NCBI GenBank assembly: GCA_947174835.1
Contig: CAMWKM010000006.1
Location: 1 to 44,276 of the forward strand
DNA length: 44,276 nt
From: an uncultured Prevotella sp.
GTDB taxonomy: Bacteria; Bacteroidota; Bacteroidia; Bacteroidales; Bacteroidaceae
Direction: 5' to 3'
Shown: positions 16,845-24,486 of the stretch, one piece after another
Position numbering within the stretch: position 1 is the first letter of the stretch
How the letters are laid out: each line of letters starts with the position of its first letter
Notes under the pieces: model-generated
Seen by the model: only the letters and a program-made list of their open reading frames with translations
Told to the model about the DNA's origin: nothing
Databases searched by the model: none
Position numbers and translations under genes: made by a program

Positions 16845-17771
16845 CTAAATTTTCTTGGACGCAGACTGTTCCATATCATGTCGCGATTTCGACTTCGTGA
16901 CCAGCCGGACACCGCTAAATACCAAAACAACCGCTAAGGCATGGGTGGGCTTCAAGGCACCGATGCCCATGAGCAGTGAGGCTGCCACAGAGACGATGGG
17001 CTGCACGTAGTTGTAGACCGAGACCACGGTGGGGCGCAGGGTGCGCTGTCCGATCATGGTGAGAATATAGCAGAAGAAAGTGCCGATGCCCACGACGTAG
17101 ACCACTTCCCACCACGTCTTCATGGGAATAGGGCTTGCCACTACTTCGCTGACGTGGCCGAACGTGAAAGGCAGCAGCATGAGCGTGGCCCATGAGAACA
17201 TATATTTATTGATGGTAAACACGTTGTAGCGACGAATGAGTGGATTGAACAACGACAGATAGAGGGCAAAGGAGAATTGAGCAAACAGGCAGAGCAGGTC
17301 GCCCCGTATGTCACCCACCTTGTCGCTGCCGTGTGCTGCCGAGGTCAGTATCAGTATCAAAGCTCCGCTGCAGCCCATCAGCACGCCCAGTGTTTTCTTG
17401 CCCGTGATGGGTTCTTTCAGGATGAGGGCAGCCAGTAGCATGGCAAAGATAGGCATTGACGTGGTAACGATAGAGGCGTTGATGGGCGACGTGATACTCA
17501 GTCCGATGGTGTAGCAACACTGGTTGCATACCAATCCGAACAGTCCGGCCCCAATGAACATGAACTTGTCCTTTGCAGGCACGTGCTCCTTGGGAGCAAA
17601 CAGCGATGCCAGCCAGAACAATAGACAGGCTCCCACCACACGGAACGTCACCATGGTGATGCCGTCGAAGCCATGCGTCATGGCATCCTTGCCGACGGGA
17701 GCCATCAGTCCCCATCCGGCACAGGCACCGAACATTGACAGATGGGCTATTAGTGCTTTATCTTGTTTCAT
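16845..17771 (-). CDS. EamA/DMT-family transporter
   Basis: The protein has 308 residues from the ATG at 17771. The open frame reaches 17885, but the extra residues come from repeat DNA upstream of the promoter. It has about ten hydrophobic segments in two EamA repeats: GACAGWGLMAPVGKDAM begins the first, and FAQFSFALYLSLFNPLIRR begins the second. These inner-membrane proteins export small metabolites such as amino acids or their derivatives; the substrate cannot be read from sequence. It is a single gene with its own promoter. Confidence 0.93.
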   Translation of the reverse strand: MKQDKALIAHLSMFGACAGWGLMAPVGKDAMTHGFDGITMVTFRVVGACLLFWLASLFAPKEHVPAKDKFMFIGAGLFGLVCNQCCYTIGLSITSPINASIVTTSMPIFAMLLAALILKEPITGKKTLGVLMGCSGALILILTSAAHGSDKVGDIRGDLLCLFAQFSFALYLSLFNPLIRRYNVFTINKYMFSWATLMLLPFTFGHVSEVVASPIPMKTWWEVVYVVGIGTFFCYILTMIGQRTLRPTVVSVYNYVQPIVSVAASLLMGIGALKPTHALAVVLVFSGVRLVTKSKSRHDMEQSASKKI

Positions 17772-17776
17772 GGGTG

Positions 17777-17784
17777 CAAAGGTA
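17777..17784 (-). promoter_or_regulatory. Promoter -7 box of the EamA gene, likely leaderless
   Basis: TACCTTTG on the minus strand ends 5 bases before the ATG, leaving almost no room for a 5' leader. It is identical to the box at 16780-16787. Confidence 0.7.
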
Positions 17785-17825
17785 CGAATATGCGAGAACA
17801 ATACAAAACTTTTTACCGACCAAAA

Positions 17826-18008
17826 GATAATCAAATGGGGGGTGTCTAAAAATTGATTATCAAATGGTCGGCATTTGATAATCAAATGACTTGGAAAAGA
17901 TAATCAAATGGCGAGCAAAAGATAATCAAATGGAAGTGAAAAGATTATTAAACCGAAGGCAAAAGATAATCAAATCGCGACCAAAAGATAATCGAAATAA
18001 AAATGGCA
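17826..18008. repeat. Array of eight GATAATCAAATGG-like units with 22-bp period
   Basis: Units begin at 17826, 17855, 17877, 17899, 17921, 17943, 17965 and 17987. The first step is 29 bases and the six that follow are exactly 22. The conserved part is GATAATCAAATGG and most units end in AAAA; the 5-6 bases between vary. The unit at 17877 is embedded in a palindromic ATTTGATAATCAAAT. The period is not a multiple of three and no long frame is kept, so the array is non-coding. It lies upstream of the EamA promoter. Confidence 0.9.
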
Positions 18009-18050
18009 GGTGATAGAGGGGATTGAAGGGGAATATTACACCTTTTTAAT

Positions 18051-18067
18051 ATGCGCGCACGCGCGCG
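18051..18067. other. Alternating purine-pyrimidine run (Z-DNA prone)
   Basis: Seventeen bases alternate purine and pyrimidine without a break (ATGCGCGCACGCGCGCG) inside an AT-rich intergenic region. Flanking 18009-18188 contains no recognised gene. Confidence 0.6.
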
Positions 18068-18188
18068 AGAAAAATACTCCTTTATCAAGATTTCCTTCTT
18101 GAGTGCCATCTTGATCATCACTTTGGGTATCACCTTTTGTTGGCCTCATAAATGAGAAACTTATTAATATATGTCTTACGTTCATAGA

Positions 18189-18425
18189 TTAATCTCCGCC
18201 TGTCTCGTTTTTACTTTCTTGGTATTCTCTCCAAATTTCTTCAGCCAGATACCTGTCACTACGGCAGTGTAAATCAGCAATACCATCCTCTATCATGCTG
18301 GCCGTCTCTGAACTATAAAAGATGTCAGTAGCCTTGTCGAGTGGCACATTGAACATCTCGCTTATGCAGACAATGATTCTGGCACATTGGGAACTTCTCA
18401 ATATTTGTTTGCTTTCGTCACTCAT
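18189..18425 (-). CDS. DUF3791-like small protein, third gene of the module
   Basis: The protein has 78 residues from the ATG at 18425, which overlaps the stop of the DUF3990 gene as ATGA; a start at 18455 would lie inside that gene and is rejected. The helical core (ARIIVCISEMFNVPLDKATDIFYSS, with the last part SETASMIEDGIADLHCRSD) follows the DUF3791 pattern: a helix, a short linker, a hydrophobic helix, then a 'D/H' turn. The C-terminus is charged. Such proteins accompany DUF3990 proteins and are plausible antitoxins or regulators. The match is weaker than for the first gene of the operon. Confidence 0.72.
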   Translation of the reverse strand: MSDESKQILRSSQCARIIVCISEMFNVPLDKATDIFYSSETASMIEDGIADLHCRSDRYLAEEIWREYQESKNETGGD

Positions 18426-18892
18426 AGTTGTTCGCTTCCTATAAATGTTAGACACTCCTGCAACATCCTGTCTGTGCGTATGCAGTATTGTATGTTAGGC
18501 TTTTCAAATCTCAGTAATCCAAGAGCCTCTTCTTGCGAAATCTCACCGGTGAAATACCTGTCGAGTGTGATAATGACTCTGTCGTTTGCGATGCCGCCAA
18601 TAATCATGTCATAGTTTCCCGCGTCCATTCCTTCACGGCACTCAGCGACAAAGTCAAGCCATTCCTTGTCATAGCTTTCAAAACGCTTTATGTTCCAACG
18701 CGTTTCGTCGCAAGTAAATTCATAGGTATTAAGCCAAGCTGGCTGGCCCCTTCTTTTGAAACGCTGGGCATACCTCACAGCTTGTTCGTGCAGCGAGGTT
18801 AGATAGAATCCACGTCCGAAGTCAAGATACAGGCGTGAATGCTCTGTGTCAGGATGCTCAACGATTATGTTTGATGAATGGTAAAGTCTCAT
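18422..18892 (-). CDS. DUF3990 protein, ADP-ribosyltransferase-like fold
   Basis: This 156-residue protein starts with MRLYHSSNIIVEHPD and has FGRGFYLTSLHEQAVRYA, the pattern of ADP-ribosyltransferase-like folds: His5 on the first strand, and Phe-Tyr-Leu-Thr on the second with Tyr30. DMIIGGIANDRV and GEISQEEAL follow, then QYCIRT near the end, as in DUF3990. His-Tyr-(Gln/Glu) would be the active-site set, but the third residue is uncertain. It is coupled by ATGA to DUF3791-type genes on both sides. A toxin role is inferred from fold and operon, not shown. Confidence 0.82.
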   Translation of the reverse strand: MRLYHSSNIIVEHPDTEHSRLYLDFGRGFYLTSLHEQAVRYAQRFKRRGQPAWLNTYEFTCDETRWNIKRFESYDKEWLDFVAECREGMDAGNYDMIIGGIANDRVIITLDRYFTGEISQEEALGLLRFEKPNIQYCIRTDRMLQECLTFIGSEQL

Positions 18893-19107
18893 GCTGATAG
18901 CACTCCTTTCTCCTTCATATATTCAGTTAGATCCTCCATCAGATACCGGGAACTGAATGTGTGCAGTACATCGTATGAGGGTACGATGTAGTCATACAAT
19001 ATACCCGATGTCTTCAGCCGTTTGTATATTTCTTTCTGTGGCAGTTGAAGCAGTGCGGAAAGTTTTCCGATGCAATATGTCACAAATTCCAATGTTTTCT
19101 TGTCCAT
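18889..19107 (-). CDS. DUF3791 small protein, first gene of the module
   Basis: This 72-residue, mostly helical protein contains LEFVTYCIGKLSALLQLPQ, YDYIVPSYDVLHTFSSRYL and MEDLTEYM. The 'Y..l...YdvLHt.s..yl..Di..y' pattern is the DUF3791 signature. It has no signal peptide or membrane segment and should be cytosolic. Its stop overlaps the start of the DUF3990 gene (ATGA, 18889-18892). Small leading partners in such pairs are commonly antitoxins; the assignment here rests on family co-occurrence and position. Confidence 0.82.
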   Translation of the reverse strand: MDKKTLEFVTYCIGKLSALLQLPQKEIYKRLKTSGILYDYIVPSYDVLHTFSSRYLMEDLTEYMKEKGVLSA

Positions 19108-19225
19108 GTATCGATGTCATTTATTTAACTTCTTGTTCAGTATAGCCAAAAGTGTAAAGTGGAGTTGATGGCTCTCGCTGCTCATTTCGTTCATTATTTG
19201 CCATAAATTGTTCAATTGTTGACGG

Positions 19226-19233
19226 CAAATTTA
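19226..19233 (-). promoter_or_regulatory. Promoter -7 box of the DUF3791/DUF3990 operon
   Basis: TAAATTTG on the minus strand lies about 120 bases before the ATG at 19107. The leader (19108-19225) is AT-rich and holds the short repeats AATTGTTCAATT and CAATTGTTGAC, which could be operator half-sites. Confidence 0.55.
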
Positions 19234-19474
19234 CAAGAAAAAACTGAGATAAAAGAAAGATTTAACGTATTTCAATATAAAACGGTAGATTTTACATTAA
19301 GATTGAACATGTGTAAGAGAAGAAGTGCGAGATACAAAAAAATAGGTAATACATTAAATAAGGGTCAATTTTGACAGTATTGTAAACAAAGACCTGCGGG
19401 TACGCAGACAGCAGCGCGGCAGGCTGATTCCTTTGTGGAACCTGACGGCTGTGACAGTGACAGACTAAATCGAC
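19234..19474. other. Intergenic region with GC-rich island, no gene
   Basis: The stretch is mostly AT-rich, but 19391-19465 is unusually GC-rich. It contains a possible helix (CCTGCGGG...GCAGG, 19393-19422) and TGACAGTGACAG. No open frame or recognised RNA family is seen. Confidence 0.35.
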
Positions 19475-19488
19475 TTGATGTAAATCAA
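19475..19488. promoter_or_regulatory. FNR/CRP-like palindrome upstream of rhaD
   Basis: TTGATGTAAATCAA exactly matches the FNR-class consensus TTGATNNNNATCAA. It is centred about 85 bases before the expected rhaD transcription start. Confidence 0.55.
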
Positions 19489-19509
19489 CCCTAAAATCAT
19501 TTTTTAGGG
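19489..19509. terminator. Hairpin CCCTAAAA/TTTTAGGG in the rhaD upstream region
   Basis: An 8-bp perfect stem with loop TCATT touches the FNR-like palindrome. It could be a weak terminator isolating rhaD, or a regulator site; there is no gene on the plus strand close upstream. Confidence 0.4.
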
Positions 19510-19552
19510 GGCAAAATGTCAAAATATCGTGTTCATTCCTCAAAAATAAGTA

Positions 19553-19560
19553 TAACTTTG
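19553..19560 (+). promoter_or_regulatory. rhaD promoter -7 box
   Basis: TAACTTTG matches TAnnTTTG. It lies 33 bases before the ATG at 19594 and downstream of the ATG at 19516, which therefore cannot be the start of this transcript. Confidence 0.7.
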
Positions 19561-19593
19561 CAGCCAGAAACAATCAATAACGTAAAAAAAGAA

Positions 19594-20403
19594 ATGAAAA
19601 GTATATTGGAAGGCCGTCCTGCCCTGAAGGCTGAGGTAGAGAAAATTGCAGAAGTTGCAGGCTATCTATGGCAGAACGGATGGGCTGAGCGCAATGGTGG
19701 TAATATCACTGTGAATATCACGGAATATGTGGATGACGAGATTCGTCAGATGCCTGCCATCAGCGATGTGAAGCAGATAGGCGTGACACTGCCTGCCCTG
19801 AAGGGATGCTATTTCTATTGCAAAGGAACGGGCAAGCGTATGCGTGATCTGGCTCGATGGCCGATGGACAACGGATCGGTGATTCGTGTTCTGGACGACT
19901 GCGCCTCGTATGTGATCATTGCAGATAATCCTGTGATGCCGACAAGTGAACTGCCCAGCCATCTGACTGTACATGCTCATCAGATTGAAACCAATTCCGG
20001 CTATAAGGCAACGGTTCACACGCACCCTATCGAACTGGTGGCCATGAGTCACAATCGTGCGTTCTTGGGTAAAGATGTGTTGACGAAGATTCTGTGGTCG
20101 ATGATTCCGGAGACGAAGGCCTTCTGTCCACTGGGGCTGGGCATCGTGCCCTATACCTTGCCTGGCTCTAACGAGCTTGCAGATGCTACGCTGAAAGAAC
20201 TTGAGGACTATGACGTGGTGATGTGGGAAAAGCACGGCGTGTTTGCCAAGGGCACCGATGTGATGGATGCTTTCGACCAAATTGACGTGCTCTCGAAGAG
20301 TGCAAAGATTTATATCAACGCAAAGTGTATGGGCTTTGAGCCTGAGGGCATGAGCGATGAGCAGATGAAGGAAATGACCAAGGCTTTCAATCTGCCAAGA
20401 TAA
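19594..20403 (+). CDS. rhaD: L-rhamnulose-1-phosphate aldolase
   Basis: The protein has 269 residues from the ATG at 19594. It cleaves rhamnulose-1-phosphate to dihydroxyacetone phosphate and lactaldehyde, the last step of L-rhamnose catabolism. Class II aldolase features are GWAERNGGN near the start, MPTSELPSHL, the zinc-binding THPIEL with two His in VHTHP, and VVMWEKHGVFAKG with a third zinc His. The length matches the family (E. coli 274). It is a single-gene unit, convergent with the other rhamnose genes rather than inside their operon. Confidence 0.95.
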   Translation: MKSILEGRPALKAEVEKIAEVAGYLWQNGWAERNGGNITVNITEYVDDEIRQMPAISDVKQIGVTLPALKGCYFYCKGTGKRMRDLARWPMDNGSVIRVLDDCASYVIIADNPVMPTSELPSHLTVHAHQIETNSGYKATVHTHPIELVAMSHNRAFLGKDVLTKILWSMIPETKAFCPLGLGIVPYTLPGSNELADATLKELEDYDVVMWEKHGVFAKGTDVMDAFDQIDVLSKSAKIYINAKCMGFEPEGMSDEQMKEMTKAFNLPR

Positions 20404-20455
20404 CCCCACATATTTAATAAGAAAAACAACTACTGACTATTATATATTGATTAAG

Positions 20456-20492
20456 AAAAAAGTCCTGCTGCTGTGAAGCATCAGGGCTTTTT
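20456..20492. terminator. Bidirectional terminator between rhaD and rhaT
   Basis: The stem AAAAAAGTCCTG / CAGGGCTTTTT has one G-U pair and an inner TGCT/AGCA helix. It lies between two convergent stops. Confidence 0.85.
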
Positions 20493-20518
20493 AATGTATT
20501 CAAGAGAATGTTGTTTTC

Positions 20519-21568
20519 TTATTCTATGCCGAATACCTTGAGAATGGGCGACATAAACGATGACAGAACGAGCACGGCAATACCGGTAGCCAGCACTGCG
20601 ATGGTCTTGCCGGAACAGCCTTTCCACTCCTTGAGAATAATGCCCCAGACGTTAGAGAACACTACGTTGAGTGCCATCAAGATGCAGAACGACAGAGTGT
20701 CCATCGTACTGCCTTCCTGGAAGAAGGAGCGGCCAAGCGACAATCCAAAGAACTGCGAATACCACAGGGCTCCAGCCAGTGCACAGAATAGCAGGTTGTT
20801 GGCCCATACCTCTCCGTTGGCATAATCGCTCCACGTCTTGTTCTTCTGGTTCTGGTAGAAACAGTAGATGGCATTGGTGACGAAACCGCCAAAGGTCACG
20901 AGGAATGTGGCAGGCAGAGTCTTGAACATTTCTTGTGTCTCGGCAAAGTGAATCGGTTTGCCGAACTCCAGACCGACATTGAAGCAGCCGCTCATAAAAC
21001 CGGCCAGCAGGGCAATGGTCAGACCTTTGGGGAAGTTGAAGTCTTTTACGGCAGCCTTCTTCTCTTCTTCAGAGAGGGCTGAAGACTTCATGGAACCTGC
21101 CACACCGATAATGGCGATACCAATAAGGGTAACCACAACGCCGATGATGACAGCAGCCGTGAGTTTTGACAAAGGATCCTGCTCCGGGAAGAACATTTGC
21201 AGCAGTACAGGCCCCATGATGGTTCCCAGACCAGCGCAGGTACCAAGGGCAATCGACTGGCCAAGAGCTACACCGAGATAGCGCATTGACAGGCCGAACG
21301 TAAGACCGCCAACACCCCAAAGTACACCGAAGAGAATAGTCATCCAGATGTTGAACGACTGTTCTGCCGCAAACAGTTCAAACAGGGAGTGTCCTGCCGG
21401 CACAGCCAGCAGGGCACCCAAGAACGGTAGAATCAGCCAGGCAAATACACCCTGCACAATCCAGTAGGATTCCCACGACCACGCTTTTATCTTATTGATA
21501 GGTACGTAGCACGAGGACTGGCAGAACGCGCCGATGGCAATGATTAATAGTCCGATAATGATTTCCAT
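20519..21568 (-). CDS. rhaT: L-rhamnose/proton symporter
   Basis: This 349-residue inner-membrane transporter has about ten hydrophobic segments. The N-terminus (LLIIAIGAFCQSSCYVPINKIKAWSWESYW read in two parts) and GVLWGVGGLTFGLSMRYLG are typical of RhaT. It imports L-rhamnose with protons. Its ATG overlaps the rhaA stop by one base (TAATG at 21568), so it is the last gene of the rhaB-rhaA-rhaT operon. Confidence 0.95.
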   Translation of the reverse strand: MEIIIGLLIIAIGAFCQSSCYVPINKIKAWSWESYWIVQGVFAWLILPFLGALLAVPAGHSLFELFAAEQSFNIWMTILFGVLWGVGGLTFGLSMRYLGVALGQSIALGTCAGLGTIMGPVLLQMFFPEQDPLSKLTAAVIIGVVVTLIGIAIIGVAGSMKSSALSEEEKKAAVKDFNFPKGLTIALLAGFMSGCFNVGLEFGKPIHFAETQEMFKTLPATFLVTFGGFVTNAIYCFYQNQKNKTWSDYANGEVWANNLLFCALAGALWYSQFFGLSLGRSFFQEGSTMDTLSFCILMALNVVFSNVWGIILKEWKGCSGKTIAVLATGIAVLVLSSFMSPILKVFGIE

Positions 21569-22821
21569 TAGTTACGTTTTGAAGTTACGTCTTTCTCGTA
21601 CTGCTGGATGCAAGCGATGAACTCCTCGCCCACGGGCACATTGTTCTTCAGGTTGAAGTAGTCGTAGACAGCACCGAACGGCATCGACTTAGCCTCTTCC
21701 ATCAAGGCAAGACGCTCGAAGTATTGACCGTTATCTTCATACTCGCGCAGTTTGGCCTTCGGTTCGAGCAGAGCCTGCAGGATGCACTTCTGAGTGGCAC
21801 GAGTACCGATGATGTAGGCACCGATACGGTTGATGGAGGCATCGAAATAGTCGAGACCCACATGGGCGCGGTCAAGTGCATCAGCACGAACAAGCTCTTT
21901 GAACAAGTCGAGCGTCTGATCGTTCATGATGGTCACGTGGTCAGAGTCCCAACGAACCGGACGGCTGACGTGCAGCATCAGTTCAGGCACATACATCAGC
22001 AGGGTGCTGACGAAGTCGCTCACGTTCTCGGTTTGCTCGTAGTGACCGGTATCGAGGGTGTACATCTGCTTGCGGGTAGCGCAGTATGCAGTATAGAAGT
22101 CGTGTGAGCCAACGGTATAGCTCTCCAGACCGATACCGAACAACTTTGCTTCGAAGCAGTTCTTTACGCCGTCGAGCTTCTCTTCCATGATCTCATCGAG
22201 TGAGGCGGCCAGAATCTCGCGATATTTCTTGCGCTGTACGGGCACGTCCTTTGAACCGTCGTGTACCCAGATATTCATGATACAAGGATCGTTCTGAGCC
22301 TTACCCATAGCATCAGCGATGCGTCGGCAGCGCTTGGTGTGCTCAATCCAGAAGTCGCGGATAGCCTTGTCGGGGTTCGACAGCGAAAGGTCGCCAGACT
22401 TCGGGTGAGAGAACGAGGTAGAGTTGAAGTCGAGCTTCATGTTGTTCTCTTTGGCCCACTGAATCCAGCTTTCGAAGTGTTTCACATCCACCTGATCGCG
22501 ATCTACGAACTTACCACCGAAATCACCATAGATCTCATGCAGATTCAGACGATGGTTACCGGCCAGTAGAGTTTTCACAAACTCGATGTCCTGACGGACT
22601 TCCTCAATGGTGCGGGCACGTCCGGGATAGTTACCGGTGGTCTGGATACCGCCGCTGAGGGCTTCGTTACGCTCGAAACCGACCACGTCATCGGTCTGCC
22701 AGCAGTGCAGAGAGATCTGCTGCTTCTGTAAAAGGTCAAGTACTGCGTCGGTGTCAACGCCGATAGCTGCATAGCGATCTTTCGCTACGGCATAGGCTTT
22801 TTCAATCAGTTCTGCTTTCAT
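21568..22821 (-). CDS. rhaA: L-rhamnose isomerase
   Basis: This 417-residue cytoplasmic metal-dependent aldose-ketose isomerase converts L-rhamnose to L-rhamnulose. Family features are ISLHCWQTDDVVGFE near the N-terminus, LDFNSTSFSHP, MNIWVHDGSKD, and YTLDTGHYEQTENVSDF with metal ligands in the TIM barrel, then RPVRWDSDHV. The length is normal. It is preceded by rhaB (62-base gap) and overlaps rhaT. The corresponding gene in B. thetaiotaomicron is called rhaI. Confidence 0.97.
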   Translation of the reverse strand: MKAELIEKAYAVAKDRYAAIGVDTDAVLDLLQKQQISLHCWQTDDVVGFERNEALSGGIQTTGNYPGRARTIEEVRQDIEFVKTLLAGNHRLNLHEIYGDFGGKFVDRDQVDVKHFESWIQWAKENNMKLDFNSTSFSHPKSGDLSLSNPDKAIRDFWIEHTKRCRRIADAMGKAQNDPCIMNIWVHDGSKDVPVQRKKYREILAASLDEIMEEKLDGVKNCFEAKLFGIGLESYTVGSHDFYTAYCATRKQMYTLDTGHYEQTENVSDFVSTLLMYVPELMLHVSRPVRWDSDHVTIMNDQTLDLFKELVRADALDRAHVGLDYFDASINRIGAYIIGTRATQKCILQALLEPKAKLREYEDNGQYFERLALMEEAKSMPFGAVYDYFNLKNNVPVGEEFIACIQQYEKDVTSKRN

Positions 22822-22883
22822 TTGCTTTTGTTTTGTTTGTTAGTTATAATAAAATGATGTATATCTTGTAAATTGAATCGTGT

Positions 22884-24368
22884 TTACTTACCGTTGATAA
22901 TGCTCAGGTAACGGTCGAAGGCCATATCCCAGATGGCTTTATCCTGGGGCTCGTATTTGACCAGTTCGATGGAGTTGGCAATGATTTGGCGCATCTCCCA
23001 GATGTCCTTCACCAACTTGGCTGCCTTGGCCTGTAGCATGATGTTGCCGATGGCCGTACCCTCCTGAGGACCGGCCAGCACGGTGGCACCCGTAGAGTTG
23101 GCTGTGAACTGGTTCAGGTATTTGTTGAGCGAGCCACCACCGATGATGTGGAGCACGTCGAGACGGAATGGAGCAAACTCCTGCATCCACTGGAACACCT
23201 GACGATAGCGCATGGCCAGAGAGTCAAAAATGCAACGGCAGATCTCTGCGGGTGTCTCGGGTACGGCTTGATTGGTTTCGCGACAGTATTTCTGGATAGC
23301 GCCAATCATGCTTGAGGGAGCAGCGAAAGCGGGATCATCGGGATTGATGAGCGAGCGGAAAGGCTCTACCGTCATTGCCTGTCCCTGCAGTTCGGGGTGA
23401 GAGAGTTTGCGTACTTCCTCTGGCCATTCTATGCGGCAACGCTCGTAGAGCCACATACCGCAGATGTTTTTCAGGAAACGTGTAGTGCCCTCAATGCCAC
23501 CTTCATTGGTGAAGTTGCGCTCATAGCTGAGGTCGTTGATGATGGCATCCTTGGTTTCGATGCCCATCAGGCTCCAAGTGCCGCTGCTTAGGTAGGCAAA
23601 TTTCTCATCTTTGGCTGGTACAGCGGCAACGGCTGAGCCTGTATCGTGGCCGGCAACGGCAATGACGGGCACTGGCCCAAGACCTGTCAGACGCTGCACC
23701 TCGTCGGTCAACACACCAATAACGGTACCGGGATTGACCATCTTGCCAAACTTCGAACGGGTCAGACCAATACTATTCAGCAGGCGTTCGTCAAGTTGTT
23801 TGGTACGCGGGTCGAGCAGTTGTGAGGTTGAGGCAATGGTATATTCGCACACCTCATTGCCAGTGAGCATCCAACTCAGGGCATCGGGTACAAAAAGAAT
23901 CTTCTGAGCGTTCTTGAAAGCTGAGTTGCCTTCACGCTTCATGGCATAGAGTTGGAATATGGAGTTGAAGTTCAGGAACTGGATGCCTGTCACGTCGTAC
24001 ACCTCTTTTTTTGAAATGATATGCTTCAGATAATCGTCCATCGCATCGAAAGTGATAGGATCTCGATAGGCGCGAGGGTTTCTCAGTATGGCACCATCTT
24101 CACCGATGAATACGAAATCAACGCCCCATGTGTCGATACCGATAGAAGTGATCTCCAGTCCACGCTGGGCAACTTCTTTTAGTCCGCGAATGATTTCAAA
24201 ATAAAGAGCGTGGATGTCCCAGTAGTAATGACCGCCCTGTTCGATGAGGTTGTTGGGGAAGCGGGTTACTTCTTCCAAGTCAAATTTTCCCTCGTCAATA
24301 GTGCCGATGATGGTACGACCGCTTGTGGCACCCAGATCGACGGCAAAGAAATACTTTTTGTTTTCCAT
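22884..24368 (-). CDS. rhaB: Rhamnulokinase
   Basis: The protein has 494 residues from the ATG at 24368; an ATG at 24398 would add 10 residues. It phosphorylates L-rhamnulose with ATP (FGGY carbohydrate kinase family). The first ATPase-fold phosphate loop is FFAVDLGATSGRTIIG, followed by GIDTWGVDFVF, the central AGHDTGSAVAAVP and YLSSGTWSLMG, and HIIGGGSLNKYLNQFTANS near the C-terminus. It is the first gene of rhaB-rhaA-rhaT behind its own -7 box. The Bacteroides name is rhaK. Confidence 0.96.
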   Translation of the reverse strand: MENKKYFFAVDLGATSGRTIIGTIDEGKFDLEEVTRFPNNLIEQGGHYYWDIHALYFEIIRGLKEVAQRGLEITSIGIDTWGVDFVFIGEDGAILRNPRAYRDPITFDAMDDYLKHIISKKEVYDVTGIQFLNFNSIFQLYAMKREGNSAFKNAQKILFVPDALSWMLTGNEVCEYTIASTSQLLDPRTKQLDERLLNSIGLTRSKFGKMVNPGTVIGVLTDEVQRLTGLGPVPVIAVAGHDTGSAVAAVPAKDEKFAYLSSGTWSLMGIETKDAIINDLSYERNFTNEGGIEGTTRFLKNICGMWLYERCRIEWPEEVRKLSHPELQGQAMTVEPFRSLINPDDPAFAAPSSMIGAIQKYCRETNQAVPETPAEICRCIFDSLAMRYRQVFQWMQEFAPFRLDVLHIIGGGSLNKYLNQFTANSTGATVLAGPQEGTAIGNIMLQAKAAKLVKDIWEMRQIIANSIELVKYEPQDKAIWDMAFDRYLSIINGK

Positions 24369-24414
24369 ATTTGTTTTAGTTCTATATGTTTTAGTCATTG
24401 GGATATTATGCTGG

Positions 24415-24422
24415 CAAAGTTA
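24415..24422 (-). promoter_or_regulatory. rhaB promoter -7 box
   Basis: TAACTTTG on the minus strand lies 46 bases before the ATG at 24368. It is the same octamer as in front of rhaD. Confidence 0.65.
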
Positions 24423-24486
24423 CGAATAATGACAAAACTCCGCCATAGTTATTTGATATTTAGACCGAGTTTTTTGGTTTCAATCC

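Noticed and set aside
17826..18008. CRISPR array
   Set aside because: Repeats are about 13-17 bases with 5-9 base linkers, far too short for spacers, and no cas gene is nearby.
18426..18455. Upstream start for the third gene of the DUF3791/DUF3990 operon
   Set aside because: The extra codons lie inside the preceding gene; the ATGA overlap at 18422-18425 matches the other junction of the operon.
19391..19509. Cobalamin riboswitch before rhaD
   Set aside because: Some GC-rich fragments look similar, but the conserved B12-box and core order are not present, and rhaD is not a B12-related gene.
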